DNA of 64,000 nucleotides from Nonlabens xylanidelens (lineage in GTDB: Bacteria > Bacteroidota > Bacteroidia > Flavobacteriales > Flavobacteriaceae), in contig NZ_PTJE01000001.1 of assembly GCF_002934445.1 (NCBI RefSeq), positions 62,001 through 126,000 on the forward strand, given 5' to 3'. Made by a program: the position numbers and the translations under genes. Below, one piece after another: positions 19,251 to 28,906 of this stretch (positions are counted from its first letter, which is position 1; each line of letters starts with the position of its first letter). Below the pieces are notes generated by a model. It did not search any database. It was given only the letters and a program-made list of their open reading frames with translations, and had not been told where the DNA came from.

Positions 19251-19612
19251 ATTTAATTTTTAAATCTTAAGGGCAAGCGTTAACTTACTTCCTTATAATT
19301 CTTCTATTATTTTAGATGATAGAATATCGATTCAAAATTAAAGTTTGCAATTAGGTCCCTCACTAGACAATTCATATTGCCATTGTTATCCAAACAGCAT
19401 TAATTACACTTAACCATCTGTATATCAAAAATTAAACAATGATCCAAATATGATATCCAATGTTATTTATCTCTATTTTAAATTTATCATATATGAACGT
19501 GTACATTATTTACCCTACTTAATCTGTAGGGAATTAAAAATATCTATAAAGTCTTATTATAGTACATGTTAATAATCTTATAAGTGATGTGCCAATAAAT
19601 AATTACATTCAT
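19251..19612. other. divergent promoter region of ilvD and metK
   Basis: This 362-bp AT-rich region has no ORF of note. It must carry the ilv operon promoter on the minus strand. CAAAATTA at 19333-19340 is a possible minus-strand -7 element (TAATTTTG), but I see no well-spaced -33 TTG. No leader peptide rich in Ile, Leu or Val was found. Confidence 0.4.
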
Positions 19613-19620
19613 TAAATTTG
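19613..19620 (+). promoter_or_regulatory. -7 promoter element for metK (TAAATTTG)
   Basis: Matches the Bacteroidota -7 consensus TANNTTTG. It lies about 10 nt before the riboswitch, which is where transcription should begin. A clear -33 TTG is missing. Confidence 0.55.
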
Positions 19621-19630
19621 CAATTCAATT

Positions 19631-19694
19631 AAGGGGAAAGATTTGGCTGCTTGCGACCTCGTTTTCAAAAAAGAAAACATAAACGCTAAAACAG
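19631..19694 (+). promoter_or_regulatory. SAM-II-type riboswitch upstream of metK
   Basis: The leader matches the SAM-II layout. AAGGGG...CCTC can form P1 around the conserved loop GATTTGGCTGCTTGC (19640-19654). The 3' segment ATAAACGCTAAAACAG (19679-19694) carries the conserved AUAAA and GCUAAA of SAM-II, and its CAG can pair with CUG at 19647-19649 as the pseudoknot. An extra hairpin GTTTTC-A6-GAAAAC (19661-19678) is inserted between the two halves. SAM-II is known from Alphaproteobacteria and Bacteroidetes, upstream of methionine and SAM genes. Recognition is by eye, without a covariance model. Confidence 0.78.
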
Positions 19695-19765
19695 TGTACT
19701 GCGCAAAACAATACAGCCACTTTTATTTTCTTATATTATTAATCACGCGAGATTTGTATTTATTA

Positions 19766-19781
19766 CGCTTTCGCGAAAGCG
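19766..19781. repeat. dispersed palindrome copy 4 (metK 5' UTR)
   Basis: Perfect 16-mer ending 10 bp before the metK start codon. Confidence 0.9.
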
Positions 19782-19791
19782 CACATATAAA

Positions 19792-21048
19792 ATGCCCTAC
19801 TTATTTACATCAGAGTCCGTTAGTGAAGGACATCCAGACAAAGTTGCTGACCAGATCAGTGATGCTTTATTAGATAATTTTCTTGCTTTTGATCCAGAAT
19901 CAAAGGTTGCTTGTGAAACGCTTGTAACTACTGGACAGGTGGTTCTTGCCGGAGAGGTAAAATCAAACACTTACATCGATGCAACTCAAATTGCACGTAA
20001 TGTGATCAATAAAATAGGTTATACCGAAGGTGCTTACCAGTTTTCTGGTGATTCTTGTGGTGTAATATCTTTAATCCATGAGCAGTCGCAAGACATTAAC
20101 CAAGGTGTAGATCGTGCTACTAAAGAAGAGCAAGGTGCTGGAGACCAAGGTATGATGTTCGGTTATGCAACTAACGAGACAGAGAATTACATGCCTCTTG
20201 CTCTAGACATATCGCACAAATTACTAGTGGAGCTTGCTGCATTGCGTCGTGAGAATAAGGAAATTACTTATTTAAGACCAGATGCAAAATCACAAGTAAC
20301 TATAGAGTATAGTGATGATAACGTGCCACAACGTATCGATGCTATCGTAATCTCTACACAACACGATCCTTTTAATGAAGATGATGCTGCAATGCTAGCT
20401 CAGATCAAAAAAGATCTTGTTGAAATATTGATTCCTCGTGTTACTGCATTATTACCTGCTTATGCTCAGGATTTATTTAATGATGACATTACCTATCACA
20501 TTAACCCTACTGGTAAATTTGTTATAGGTGGACCACATGGTGATACTGGATTAACTGGTAGAAAGATTATAGTAGATACTTATGGTGGTAAAGGTGCTCA
20601 CGGTGGTGGTGCTTTTTCTGGTAAAGACCCTTCTAAGGTGGATAGAAGTGCTGCATATGCTGCACGTCACGTTGCAAAGAATCTAGTAGCTGCAGGTCTT
20701 GCTAGCGAGGTTCTTGTACAGGTTTCCTATGCCATAGGTGTAGTAGAACCTACTTCTATTAATGTAGAAACTTATGGTACCTCTACATTAAACTTAACTG
20801 ACGGTGAGATTTCTAAAAAGGTTGCAGAGATATTTGACATGCGTCCTGCTGCAATAGAATCTAGATTAAAATTAAGAAACCCTATCTATTCTGAAACGGC
20901 TGCTTATGGTCACATGGGTAGAACACCACGTATTGAAAAACTTGTTTTTGAATCTCCATACAATGGAAAAGTAGAAAGAGAAGTAGAGTTATTTACTTGG
21001 GAAAAATTAGACTTTGTAGAAGAAGTTAAGAAAGCTTTTGAATTGTAA
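19792..21048 (+). CDS. metK: S-adenosylmethionine synthetase
   Basis: The 418-residue enzyme makes SAM from methionine and [20 protein letters not shown] is the N-terminal ATP-binding hexamer motif and [19 protein letters not shown] the P-loop-like signature. The length is somewhat over E. coli MetK (384) because of extra loops, as in other Bacteroidetes. It is monocistronic: a SAM-II-type riboswitch and promoter lie upstream and a strong terminator downstream. Confidence 0.97.
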   Translation: MPYLFTSESVSEGHPDKVADQISDALLDNFLAFDPESKVACETLVTTGQVVLAGEVKSNTYIDATQIARNVINKIGYTEGAYQFSGDSCGVISLIHEQSQDINQGVDRATKEEQGAGDQGMMFGYATNETENYMPLALDISHKLLVELAALRRENKEITYLRPDAKSQVTIEYSDDNVPQRIDAIVISTQHDPFNEDDAAMLAQIKKDLVEILIPRVTALLPAYAQDLFNDDITYHINPTGKFVIGGPHGDTGLTGRKIIVDTYGGKGAHGGGAFSGKDPSKVDRSAAYAARHVAKNLVAAGLASEVLVQVSYAIGVVEPTSINVETYGTSTLNLTDGEISKKVAEIFDMRPAAIESRLKLRNPIYSETAAYGHMGRTPRIEKLVFESPYNGKVEREVELFTWEKLDFVEEVKKAFEL

Positions 21049-21074
21049 ATATTAGAAAGTTTATATATTTTAAA

Positions 21075-21112
21075 AACCTCCGATTCAACTAATTGAATCG
21101 GAGGTTTTTTTT
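21075..21112 (+). terminator. metK terminator
   Basis: A perfect 14-bp stem (21075-21088 with 21093-21106) with a 4-nt loop, followed by a run of T. Confidence 0.9.
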
Positions 21113-21155
21113 GTTATTTTATTGAAGTATGGTTGCTCTGCAGCTTTAAAAGAAT

Positions 21156-21189
21156 AAAAACCATTTACGATTAAGTAAATGGGGTTTTT
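21156..21189 (-). terminator. terminator of the BspA-like gene; matches the hairpin at 24008
   Basis: Hairpin ATTTAC-GATTAA-GTAAAT extended by A/T and C/G pairs. Its reverse complement is identical over 29 bases to the hairpin at 24008-24043 on the other side of the gene. Confidence 0.75.
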
Positions 21190-21212
21190 GAATACTTTAA
21201 ATTGTTGTGAGT

Positions 21213-23915
21213 TTATTCCTTAATCAGTTTTAAAACAGAATTCATTTGATCTCCTTTTACCTCAACAAAATACAATCCCGAAACTAAATGATCTAATGTG
21301 ATATCCTTATTCATTATAGCAGCATCTAACTTTTCTTGAGAAACGATGGCACCCAAAGTATCATAAATAGTGTATTCATTGAATTCTATATTACTCATTA
21401 AACTAATCTTATTTTTAGCAGGATTAGGGTAAAGGCTGACTTGTAATAAATTATTATCATTTAAACTTAACGGAACAGCAACCCCTGTAGTTTCCATGTT
21501 AGTAATAATTGGAAAATTAAAATCAAAGTAAATCTCTGCTTGATTAGAAAAATCATCTCCTAAAACTAATGTATCTACTGTTTTAATTTTAAACAACACA
21601 TAGCCTTGACTGGCAGGCGCGGTAAATGGCAGCATAATGTTTTCAAAATTGAATTCTACTTTATTTCCATCTGTAATTGTTGTTGTATAATCGTGGCTAC
21701 CACTTAAAGGAGTTAAAGTAGCAATATCAAATTTAGTCGTATCGATATAATCCACAACTCTTACGTTTACCGCACTTGCCGTTCCTTCATTCTCAAAACG
21801 GATGCGGTAATGCACAAACTCTCCAACCATAGTCGGTAAAATAGTCTCGCCTTGTAAACAAGTTTTATCATTAGGATCATAAGAATTCACAACAGTTTGT
21901 TGTAAATCAAATACATTATCTAGTGGTGTATCATCATTTGCCGTTGGATTTATAGTTGCACTAAAGTCTAACAGATCATTACTATTTAATGGGAAGGTAG
22001 GATCTGTAGGTGTATTAAGATTCATGAAGAATTCAATCTCACGAGTTTCAAATGGATCTAGGTTTGAAAAATCCCAACTTAACATTCCTACATTTGAAGA
22101 TGTAGTTGCTGGACTTGCAGTTAGAAAGTCCATAAAATCATCTTGGAAGGTGAAATCTATTGATCCAGATAATCTTGTATTTCCTTTATTTTTGTAAACG
22201 AGCTTATATTCAGTATCAAAGCCTGGCCGTGCATCTTCTAGTGGTAGGATGGAGATTTCTAGGTCATCAACTAGAGTTGTTGCGCTAAGACAAAAATCTT
22301 CCGTCGTTATATTTTGATTTGCGGCTGTAAAGGTTACACTTGCTGGTGTTGCCGTGAAAAGATTTGTGTCGATTATTGGAGTCATCGTGTAAGTATTATC
22401 TGGTAAAGAGGTTGAATAATTACCGTTTATATCAGTATACAATGTTAAATTAGCAGTTCCATTTGAAATTTCAATTGCAACATTAGAAAAAGTCAAATCA
22501 TTTGGGTTACAACCATTATTGTCGAAATCATAAGTAATAGAACCCTGAAGTTGATTATCTAGTGCAGAACAACTAGGGTCTAATGAATCGCCAGAAATAG
22601 TCCATCCGTTTTGTAGAAGAATGTTTCTTGAAAATGTGCTACAATAAGTTAGACCTGAAGATCTCAGTCTCTTATTTTGCAAGCCAAGATTAACAAACCT
22701 TTGTAATAACTTATCATAATTATTTGTGTCCAGTCCTGAGGACGTAACAAATCTATCAAAATTTGAATACTGGTTAAAAACCCAATTATTTAACGGTTGA
22801 TTAAAAGAAGAGGCATCATAAAACATTTCATCCATATTGGTAATATTAGAAATATCCCAGCTTGAAATATCTTGATTGAAAGAGGTTGCATAATTAAACA
22901 TACTTTCCATAGTAGTTACATTCGATACATCCCAATTGTCTAAAGTTTGATTAAAAGAAGTTGCATAATCGAACATATGTTCCATAGTAATTACACTCGA
23001 CACATCCCAATTGTTTAATGACTGATTGAAAGAAGTTGCAAGCCGAAACGCGCCATACATATTAGTGATATTAGAAACATCCCAGTTTGATATATTTTGA
23101 TTGAAAGAACTAGCGCGACAAAACAAATATTCTATAACATTAACATTAGAAACATCCCAATTTGAAATATCATGATCAAAGGAGTTTGCATAATAAAACA
23201 TATAACCCATGTCAATAACATTAGAAACATTCCAATTATTTAACGGTTGATTAAAAGTATATGCCTCATAAAACATAGCACTCATATCAGTAACATTTGA
23301 AACATCCCAATTACTCAGTGGTTGATTGAAACTACTTGCTCCCCAGAACATCCCAGACATATCTGTAACATTAGAAACATTCCAATTATTTAACGGTTGA
23401 TTAAAAGTATATGCCTCATAAAACATATCACTCATATCAGTAACATTTGAAACATCCCAATTATTAATATCAGAATTAAATAGATCGCAATCCTCGAACA
23501 TATTTTTCATCGAATTACAAGTACTTAAGTCTGGAGTGTCAGAGGCATTGATATTCAAAAGCCTACAACCATAAAACATCCATTCCATTGATTTCCATTG
23601 TGAAGTACCCCATTGAGTAATACTAGGACTATTATATGATGATGATGATAAATTAAAAACTATAGAGTCTATTGAACCTGATATAAAGACCATATTCGTT
23701 GTGGAACTGAAAGAATGTGCTGGTACAATTTGATTATTACCCATAGGAACATTAGTTGTCGTTCCATCACCCCAATCTATGGTAACACCGGCTGATGATG
23801 ATATACTGAATGGCGACATATTGACTAATGGTGAGTTAAAAACAAAATCATCAGCAGTCTGCGCACTTGCAACCAACCCACAAAACAAAACAGCTACAAA
23901 AGTAAAAAGCCTCAT
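21213..23915 (-). CDS. BspA-like (DUF285) repeat surface protein with T9SS sorting domain
   Basis: The 900-residue protein starts with a signal peptide (MRLFTFVAVLFCGLVASAQ), for which the ATG at 23915 is preferred over one 12 codons upstream. About nine 25-residue DUF285 repeats follow, consensus NNWDVSNVTDMSxMFxxAxSFNQPL. Then come a Cna-B/SdrD-like domain, a DUF11-like adhesive beta-sandwich region (DPNDKTCLQGE to GYVLFKIKTV) and a C-terminal type A T9SS sorting domain (LYPNPAKN...GLYFVEVKG). It should be exported to the cell surface by the type IX secretion system. DUF285 repeats are known from surface adhesins and lectin-like proteins; the ligand is unknown. It is flanked by a pair of matching hairpins. 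Confidence 0.9.
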   Translation of the reverse strand: MRLFTFVAVLFCGLVASAQTADDFVFNSPLVNMSPFSISSSAGVTIDWGDGTTTNVPMGNNQIVPAHSFSSTTNMVFISGSIDSIVFNLSSSSYNSPSITQWGTSQWKSMEWMFYGCRLLNINASDTPDLSTCNSMKNMFEDCDLFNSDINNWDVSNVTDMSDMFYEAYTFNQPLNNWNVSNVTDMSGMFWGASSFNQPLSNWDVSNVTDMSAMFYEAYTFNQPLNNWNVSNVIDMGYMFYYANSFDHDISNWDVSNVNVIEYLFCRASSFNQNISNWDVSNITNMYGAFRLATSFNQSLNNWDVSSVITMEHMFDYATSFNQTLDNWDVSNVTTMESMFNYATSFNQDISSWDISNITNMDEMFYDASSFNQPLNNWVFNQYSNFDRFVTSSGLDTNNYDKLLQRFVNLGLQNKRLRSSGLTYCSTFSRNILLQNGWTISGDSLDPSCSALDNQLQGSITYDFDNNGCNPNDLTFSNVAIEISNGTANLTLYTDINGNYSTSLPDNTYTMTPIIDTNLFTATPASVTFTAANQNITTEDFCLSATTLVDDLEISILPLEDARPGFDTEYKLVYKNKGNTRLSGSIDFTFQDDFMDFLTASPATTSSNVGMLSWDFSNLDPFETREIEFFMNLNTPTDPTFPLNSNDLLDFSATINPTANDDTPLDNVFDLQQTVVNSYDPNDKTCLQGETILPTMVGEFVHYRIRFENEGTASAVNVRVVDYIDTTKFDIATLTPLSGSHDYTTTITDGNKVEFNFENIMLPFTAPASQGYVLFKIKTVDTLVLGDDFSNQAEIYFDFNFPIITNMETTGVAVPLSLNDNNLLQVSLYPNPAKNKISLMSNIEFNEYTIYDTLGAIVSQEKLDAAIMNKDITLDHLVSGLYFVEVKGDQMNSVLKLIKE
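23216..23462. repeat. near-identical 97-bp direct repeat within the BspA-like gene
   Basis: Bases 23216-23312 and 23366-23462 are the same apart from one substitution, offset by 150 bp. The offset equals two 25-codon repeat units. Confidence 0.85.
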
Positions 23916-24007
23916 AAAAATATATTTTGCGCTAAAATAGAAGATTATCACACCACATTACTAAAAAAGAGAGATTTATGCTATTACTTTTCGCTAAGTC
24001 GGAAACT

Positions 24008-24043
24008 AAAAAACCCCATTTACTTAATCGTAAATGGGGTTTT
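24008..24043. repeat. hairpin matching the terminator at 21156 in inverse orientation
   Basis: Perfect stem AACCCCATTTAC/GTAAATGGGGTT with a 6-nt loop TTAATC, downstream of the DUF5686 gene on the minus strand, where it is probably the terminator. Confidence 0.75.
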
Positions 24044-24082
24044 AAAATAAATAATAATCTATAAATTCAAATAGTGAACCTA

Positions 24083-26611
24083 TTAAAAGAAGAAACCAAA
24101 ACTACCAGTAACAGCTACCTGTCTAGCGTCTGGTAAGTAATTATAACCACCTCTAAAACTTACATCTATACGTAATACTTTAAAGATGTTACCTACACCA
24201 GCACTATATTCCCAATAAATATCTTCTGGAGCTAGATAATTAAGACCGCTTGCATTTAAGGCTACGTTTTCATCACTAATTCTACCATAAGCAGCTTTTA
24301 TACCTACTAACTCACGTAGATTCAAATCTCTCAAACCAGGAATGCGAGAAAAAATACGACCGTTAAAATTATGATCAAGATTCACCATCAAATACTCATC
24401 ACTTACAAATTCATAAAAATCCATCGTGTTAAAAGATCCTGACACATTGAAATAAGTCTGGTTACCAGGTATGACATCTAGTAATGCTAGTGGCACTTCT
24501 CCAAAGGTTTTACCAGCTTCTATACGCGCCGTTAATCTACCAAAAGCACCTATCTGGATAGGATGACTATAATAAAATTGAAACTTATCATAATCAAAAT
24601 CGCTACTAAAGAGATCTTTAAAACCTTTAGAATAATTTAAGAATAATATAGGATAAGCTCCTTCATTTATAACCGTACGATCTACACCATAATTAGTCGT
24701 TTTACGTCCTGGTTTATAAGTCATAGAAAAGTCCACTTCAGCCTGGTTAGTTTCTGACTGTATGCCGCCTGGAGAGTCTGCATCAAAATAATCCAGACTA
24801 AAGAATCCAGGATTAGCCGTCGTTATCTTTCTATAACTAGTACCTAATCTAAATTCTAAGTTATATAACGGCTCAAAACTAATGGCAGCAAGACCTAGTT
24901 TAATATTAGATAATCTACCATTATTACCAGCACTTACTATCGCACTAGAAGCAAGGCTACGCCCTAAAACATCATTAGTTTTAGTAAGACTGGCAGCTAG
25001 TTGCTCTACATCTTTTCTATAACCACCACTTAGTATCAAACGGCTTTGTTTATCTAACAACCATTTACCACCTATACCGAATTTAAATTTTTTATCATCA
25101 AAACCATATGCGCCATAACCTTCTATTCTCCATGGGTCATTTGCACCAAAGTATGTTCTACCTCCAGCACGTAATCGCAAACCTTCTACATCGTTAAATC
25201 CAAAGGTGGAAAATATAGGTCCAAAATCAAAACCATCAAATTCATAATAACCAGACGCTAGTACTGTACCTATATTATAAAGACGTTTAAACTTCTTGTT
25301 CTTTTTAAGTGTATCCAGCATGGTGTACACTTGTTTCTCATCTTTATTAAGTTTTTCTAATCGATTTTCATCCCAATAAGCCTCATCGCGATTATAAATT
25401 TCTGGATCATAATCATTAACTCTACGTCTATAAAAATCTGGCTCTTTTTCTATATCAAATTTATAATCATTAAATAAGGTGGTACGTTTTCCATAAATAC
25501 CTTTGGACTTCTCTTTCTTGTTAAGCGCAAAATCACTTAAGAAATAATCACGTGTAATTAAGAACAGACTATCATTAAGTACGTCATATTCCTGTTCTAT
25601 ATAGATTTCTTTTACCCAGTTTATGTTGGCACTTTTAGTCGCTTGCATATTGATCTCCTTGATCGCATACGACTCTGTAGCTACCCAAAAATCACCTTTA
25701 AAAGTAAGCTCACCTTTACGACGCGGATAGTAAACTATATTATATGCCTCTACCCCATCTACTATCGCCGTATCTCTCAACACATAGTTATAGGTGTCAA
25801 TACCACTTTTACCCACTGGACTCGTAAAACTTTTATCAAAGAATTTTAAATAACGGTCATAGACATCTATGTCATTATATAAATCTTTTACAAATGCTAT
25901 TAAAGTCTGGTTGTTTGAAAAACCAGAATTCTTGTTGGCCTTAACATCATCTAGTTCTTTATTGATCTCGTTATCTCCATAAACAGTAGAAAGCGATTCA
26001 TTAATAAAAATAGGCAAATAGGTTTTACCTGTTATTCTACTCGTGTCTGCATAGTCAAATACGAATTCCATACCACGGAAAAGCTTTGAGTTGATCAAAG
26101 AACTATCTATGGTATTCATGTCAAATTCTAACTTCTCATATTTATCGTACTGGTATTGCTTAAATTGGGAAAGACCATTTTTACGTCTATTTTCCCATAC
26201 TTTACGTAGTATATCGATAGCAGGGTTATTCTTTTTAGACGTTTTACCAGCATATACTACCACCGCATCTAACTCTGCCGTATCAGTTTCAAGTGTAACC
26301 TTCATATTTAGATTCACTCTATTATCTAATTTTATGGTTTGCGTTTTATACCCTACAAAAGAAAACTCAACTTTATCATACGTATTCTCTGATTGTAAAT
26401 AAAATCGACCATTATCGTTAGTGATTGTTCCTTCACTAGAACCAGGAAATACAACGTTTGCAAAAGGCACCGTATCACCAAAATCGTCATAAATCACACC
26501 ACCAACTTTAGTCTGTGCAACACTTGTTAAGGTGAAAAGTAATATACCTATATACAGGACTGATTCTGTTATCGCTTTCGCGAAAGCGTAACTTTTATAA
26601 AGAGTTTTCAT
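24083..26611 (-). CDS. DUF5686/carboxypeptidase-like regulatory domain outer-membrane protein
   Basis: The 842-residue protein has a signal peptide ending LTSVAQ, a CarboxypepD_reg-like beta domain (GGVIYDDFGDTVPFANVVF, about 38-120) and a long DUF5686 region ending in a predicted outer-membrane beta-barrel with terminal aromatic FGFFF. Proteins of this class sit in the outer membrane of Bacteroidetes and resemble the TonB-receptor-associated N-terminal domain; the substrate is unknown. The ATG at 26611 is preferred over a TTG two codons upstream. The dispersed palindrome encodes AFAKA inside the signal peptide region (residues 9-13). Confidence 0.85.
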   Translation of the reverse strand: MKTLYKSYAFAKAITESVLYIGILLFTLTSVAQTKVGGVIYDDFGDTVPFANVVFPGSSEGTITNDNGRFYLQSENTYDKVEFSFVGYKTQTIKLDNRVNLNMKVTLETDTAELDAVVVYAGKTSKKNNPAIDILRKVWENRRKNGLSQFKQYQYDKYEKLEFDMNTIDSSLINSKLFRGMEFVFDYADTSRITGKTYLPIFINESLSTVYGDNEINKELDDVKANKNSGFSNNQTLIAFVKDLYNDIDVYDRYLKFFDKSFTSPVGKSGIDTYNYVLRDTAIVDGVEAYNIVYYPRRKGELTFKGDFWVATESYAIKEINMQATKSANINWVKEIYIEQEYDVLNDSLFLITRDYFLSDFALNKKEKSKGIYGKRTTLFNDYKFDIEKEPDFYRRRVNDYDPEIYNRDEAYWDENRLEKLNKDEKQVYTMLDTLKKNKKFKRLYNIGTVLASGYYEFDGFDFGPIFSTFGFNDVEGLRLRAGGRTYFGANDPWRIEGYGAYGFDDKKFKFGIGGKWLLDKQSRLILSGGYRKDVEQLAASLTKTNDVLGRSLASSAIVSAGNNGRLSNIKLGLAAISFEPLYNLEFRLGTSYRKITTANPGFFSLDYFDADSPGGIQSETNQAEVDFSMTYKPGRKTTNYGVDRTVINEGAYPILFLNYSKGFKDLFSSDFDYDKFQFYYSHPIQIGAFGRLTARIEAGKTFGEVPLALLDVIPGNQTYFNVSGSFNTMDFYEFVSDEYLMVNLDHNFNGRIFSRIPGLRDLNLRELVGIKAAYGRISDENVALNASGLNYLAPEDIYWEYSAGVGNIFKVLRIDVSFRGGYNYLPDARQVAVTGSFGFFF
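26573..26588. repeat. dispersed palindrome copy 5 (signal peptide of DUF5686 gene)
   Basis: Perfect 16-mer; encodes AFAKA. Confidence 0.9.
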
Positions 26612-26696
26612 AAGCAAAGGGCAAAAGTCAAAAGTAGGGCTACTGACGTAAATGATAGTAACTTAAGACAAAAAAAATTATATCTAGCTATAAATC

Positions 26697-26726
26697 AAAA
26701 AAACCCACCTCAAACGAGATGGGCTT
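26697..26726 (-). terminator. pdhB terminator
   Basis: On the minus strand CCCATCTC-GTTT-GAGGTGGG, with one G-U pair, followed by seven T. It separates pdhB from the DUF5686 gene. Confidence 0.8.
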
Positions 26727-26748
26727 TGATCAAAAATGTTGTCAGAAA

Positions 26749-27729
26749 TTACTTTCTGTACATTACTTTTTTAACACCTTCTACCACATCAGTATAATCT
26801 GGTAACCACTCTGCAAGTAAACCTGGAGAGTACGGTGCTGGTGTATCTTGTGTATTTATTTTATAAACTGGAGCGTCTAGGTAATCAAAAGCTTCAGCCT
26901 GTATCATGTGAGAAATCTCTGTAGAGACGTTACCAAATGGCCACGCTTCTTCAAGAATCACTAAACGATTTGTTTTCTTAACAGATTTTAAAATCGCTTC
27001 TTTATCATAAGGACGCACAGTTCTTAAGTCGATAATCTCACAAGAGATACCTTCTTTCTCTAACTCGTCTGCAGCTTTATAAGCTTCTTTGATAATTTTA
27101 CCAAAAGAAACGATGGTCACATCATTACCTTCTCTTTTTAACTCTGCAACACCTATAGGTAAAACATACTCACCTTCTGGCACCTCACCTTTATCACCAT
27201 ACATTTGCTCAGACTCCATAAAAATTACTGGATCGTCATCACGTATCGCTGCCTTGAGAAGACCTTTTGCATCATAAGGGTTAGATGGTACGATTACTTT
27301 AAGACCTGGTGTGTTTGCAAACCAGTTTTCAAAAGCTTGTGAGTGAGTAGCTGCTAGCTGTCCTGCACTTGCAGTAGGACCTCTAAAAACGATAGGACAC
27401 TTAAACTGTCCACCAGACATCTGGCGTATTTTTGCCGCATTGTTAATTATCTGATCGATACCAACAAGAGAAAAGTTAAACGTCATATACTCCACGATAG
27501 GTCTATTACCAGTCATGGTAGAACCTATGGCTATACCAGCAAAACCTAACTCGGCAATAGGTGTATCAATCACACGCTTTGCACCAAACTCGTCCAGCAT
27601 ACCTTTAGAAGCCTTGTAAGCTCCATTATATTCTGCAACTTCTTCACCCATAAGGTAAATAGACTCGTCGCGTCTCATTTCTTCACTCATCGCTTCGCAA
27701 ATTGCCTCGCGGAATTGTATTGTCTTCAT
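26749..27729 (-). CDS. pdhB: pyruvate dehydrogenase E1 component, beta subunit
   Basis: The 326-residue transketolase-like beta subunit has the characteristic N-terminus TIQFREAICEAMSEEMRRDESIYLMGEEVAEYNG and the C-terminal transketolase domain (RTVRPYDKEAI). It pairs with an E1 alpha not present here and works in the pyruvate dehydrogenase complex. It appears monocistronic, with its own terminator. A branched-chain 2-oxoacid E1 beta is the main alternative; the overall match to flavobacterial PdhB is better. Confidence 0.9.
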   Translation of the reverse strand: MKTIQFREAICEAMSEEMRRDESIYLMGEEVAEYNGAYKASKGMLDEFGAKRVIDTPIAELGFAGIAIGSTMTGNRPIVEYMTFNFSLVGIDQIINNAAKIRQMSGGQFKCPIVFRGPTASAGQLAATHSQAFENWFANTPGLKVIVPSNPYDAKGLLKAAIRDDDPVIFMESEQMYGDKGEVPEGEYVLPIGVAELKREGNDVTIVSFGKIIKEAYKAADELEKEGISCEIIDLRTVRPYDKEAILKSVKKTNRLVILEEAWPFGNVSTEISHMIQAEAFDYLDAPVYKINTQDTPAPYSPGLLAEWLPDYTDVVEGVKKVMYRK

Positions 27730-28022
27730 ATATTAGGATATGATGTTATTCAGTTTTTCAAGAAAACAAAAATAACTTACATGAACTTAGTATGCTAGAT
27801 TTTTAGGCTAAAAAATATCTCTTTTACATACTATTATCATACAAAACATTCCTGAACCGTCTAAACATCAAGACAGACAAGAGTTACACCCTAGAATGAA
27901 AAATATTGAAAATCAATACTTGAGGAAATATTAAACAAAAATTTATTATGCATGCATAGTTTATTACTTGTTTTTTTCCTAACTTCGCAAACGATTGAAA
28001 AAGACTTTAAAGACTATAAAAT

Positions 28023-28769
28023 ATGAAGATATTAGTATGTATCAGCCACGTGCCAGATACCACTTCCAAAATCAATTTTACAGATAACGATACTCAATTT
28101 GACACTAACGGTGTACAATTTGTCATCAACCCAAATGATGAATTTGGTCTTACACGAGCTATGTGGTTTAAAGAAAAACAAGGCGCTAGTGTAGATGTAG
28201 TTACTGTAGGTGGTGCAGAAGTTGAACCGACTTTAAGAAAAGCTCTAGCAATAGGTGCAGACACAGCAATAAGAGTAGACACGCCAGCAACTGACGGTTA
28301 CCAGGTGTCAAAACAACTAACTGCAGTTATAAAAGACGGTGGTTATGATCTAGTTATCGCAGGTCGTGAATCTATCGATTATAATGGTGGTATGGTACCA
28401 GGTATGGTAGCCGCTATGACTGGAGCTAGTTTTGTAAATACATGTATATCTCTAGAAATAGAAGGAACTAACGCAACTGCTGTACGTGAAATCGATGGTG
28501 GTAAAGAAACTGTTACCGCTAGCCTACCCCTAGTAATAGGTGGACAAAAAGGTCTCGTAGAGGAAAGTGACCTAAGAATTCCTAACATGCGTGGAATTAT
28601 GATGGCTCGTAAAAAACCTCTTAATGTTGTACCAGCAACAGATGCTAGTACAGAGACTAATAGCGTTTCTTTTGAAAAGCCAGAGCCTAAAGGCCAGGTA
28701 ACTCTTGTAGACGCTGGAGATCTTGATAAATTAATCGACTTACTTCACAACGAGGCAAAAGCGATTTAA
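28023..28769 (+). CDS. etfB: electron transfer flavoprotein beta subunit
   Basis: The 248-residue protein has the ETF-beta fold with VCISHVPDT at the N-terminus, the AMP-binding region VDTPATDGYQVSKQL, and the signature VEESDLRIPNMRGIMMARKKPL. With EtfA it shuttles electrons from acyl-CoA and other dehydrogenases to the quinone pool. etfA follows 137 bp downstream, with a palindrome copy in the gap. Confidence 0.95.
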   Translation: MKILVCISHVPDTTSKINFTDNDTQFDTNGVQFVINPNDEFGLTRAMWFKEKQGASVDVVTVGGAEVEPTLRKALAIGADTAIRVDTPATDGYQVSKQLTAVIKDGGYDLVIAGRESIDYNGGMVPGMVAAMTGASFVNTCISLEIEGTNATAVREIDGGKETVTASLPLVIGGQKGLVEESDLRIPNMRGIMMARKKPLNVVPATDASTETNSVSFEKPEPKGQVTLVDAGDLDKLIDLLHNEAKAI

Positions 28770-28828
28770 TCTTTAAAAGTTAAAAATTCAAGGTTCTAAA
28801 TCTTGTAGGTTAAAATTATTAAGAGTTT

Positions 28829-28844
28829 CGCTTTCGCGAAAGCG
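28829..28844. repeat. dispersed palindrome copy 6 (between etfB and etfA)
   Basis: Perfect 16-mer, 63 bp upstream of etfA. Confidence 0.9.
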
Positions 28845-28906
28845 AGACCCACAACAAATCAAGTAATCGTCCTGATAACTAGGATGTTTATATAAAAATA
28901 AAATAT

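Noticed and set aside
19251-19612. Attenuator or leader peptide for the ilv operon
   Set aside because: I looked for a short ORF rich in Ile, Leu or Val codons and for a terminator/antiterminator pair before ilvD and found neither.
19643-19873. 76-residue ORF upstream of and overlapping metK
   Set aside because: It runs over the riboswitch and into metK in another frame, and part of it (RFRES) is the palindrome; not protein-like.
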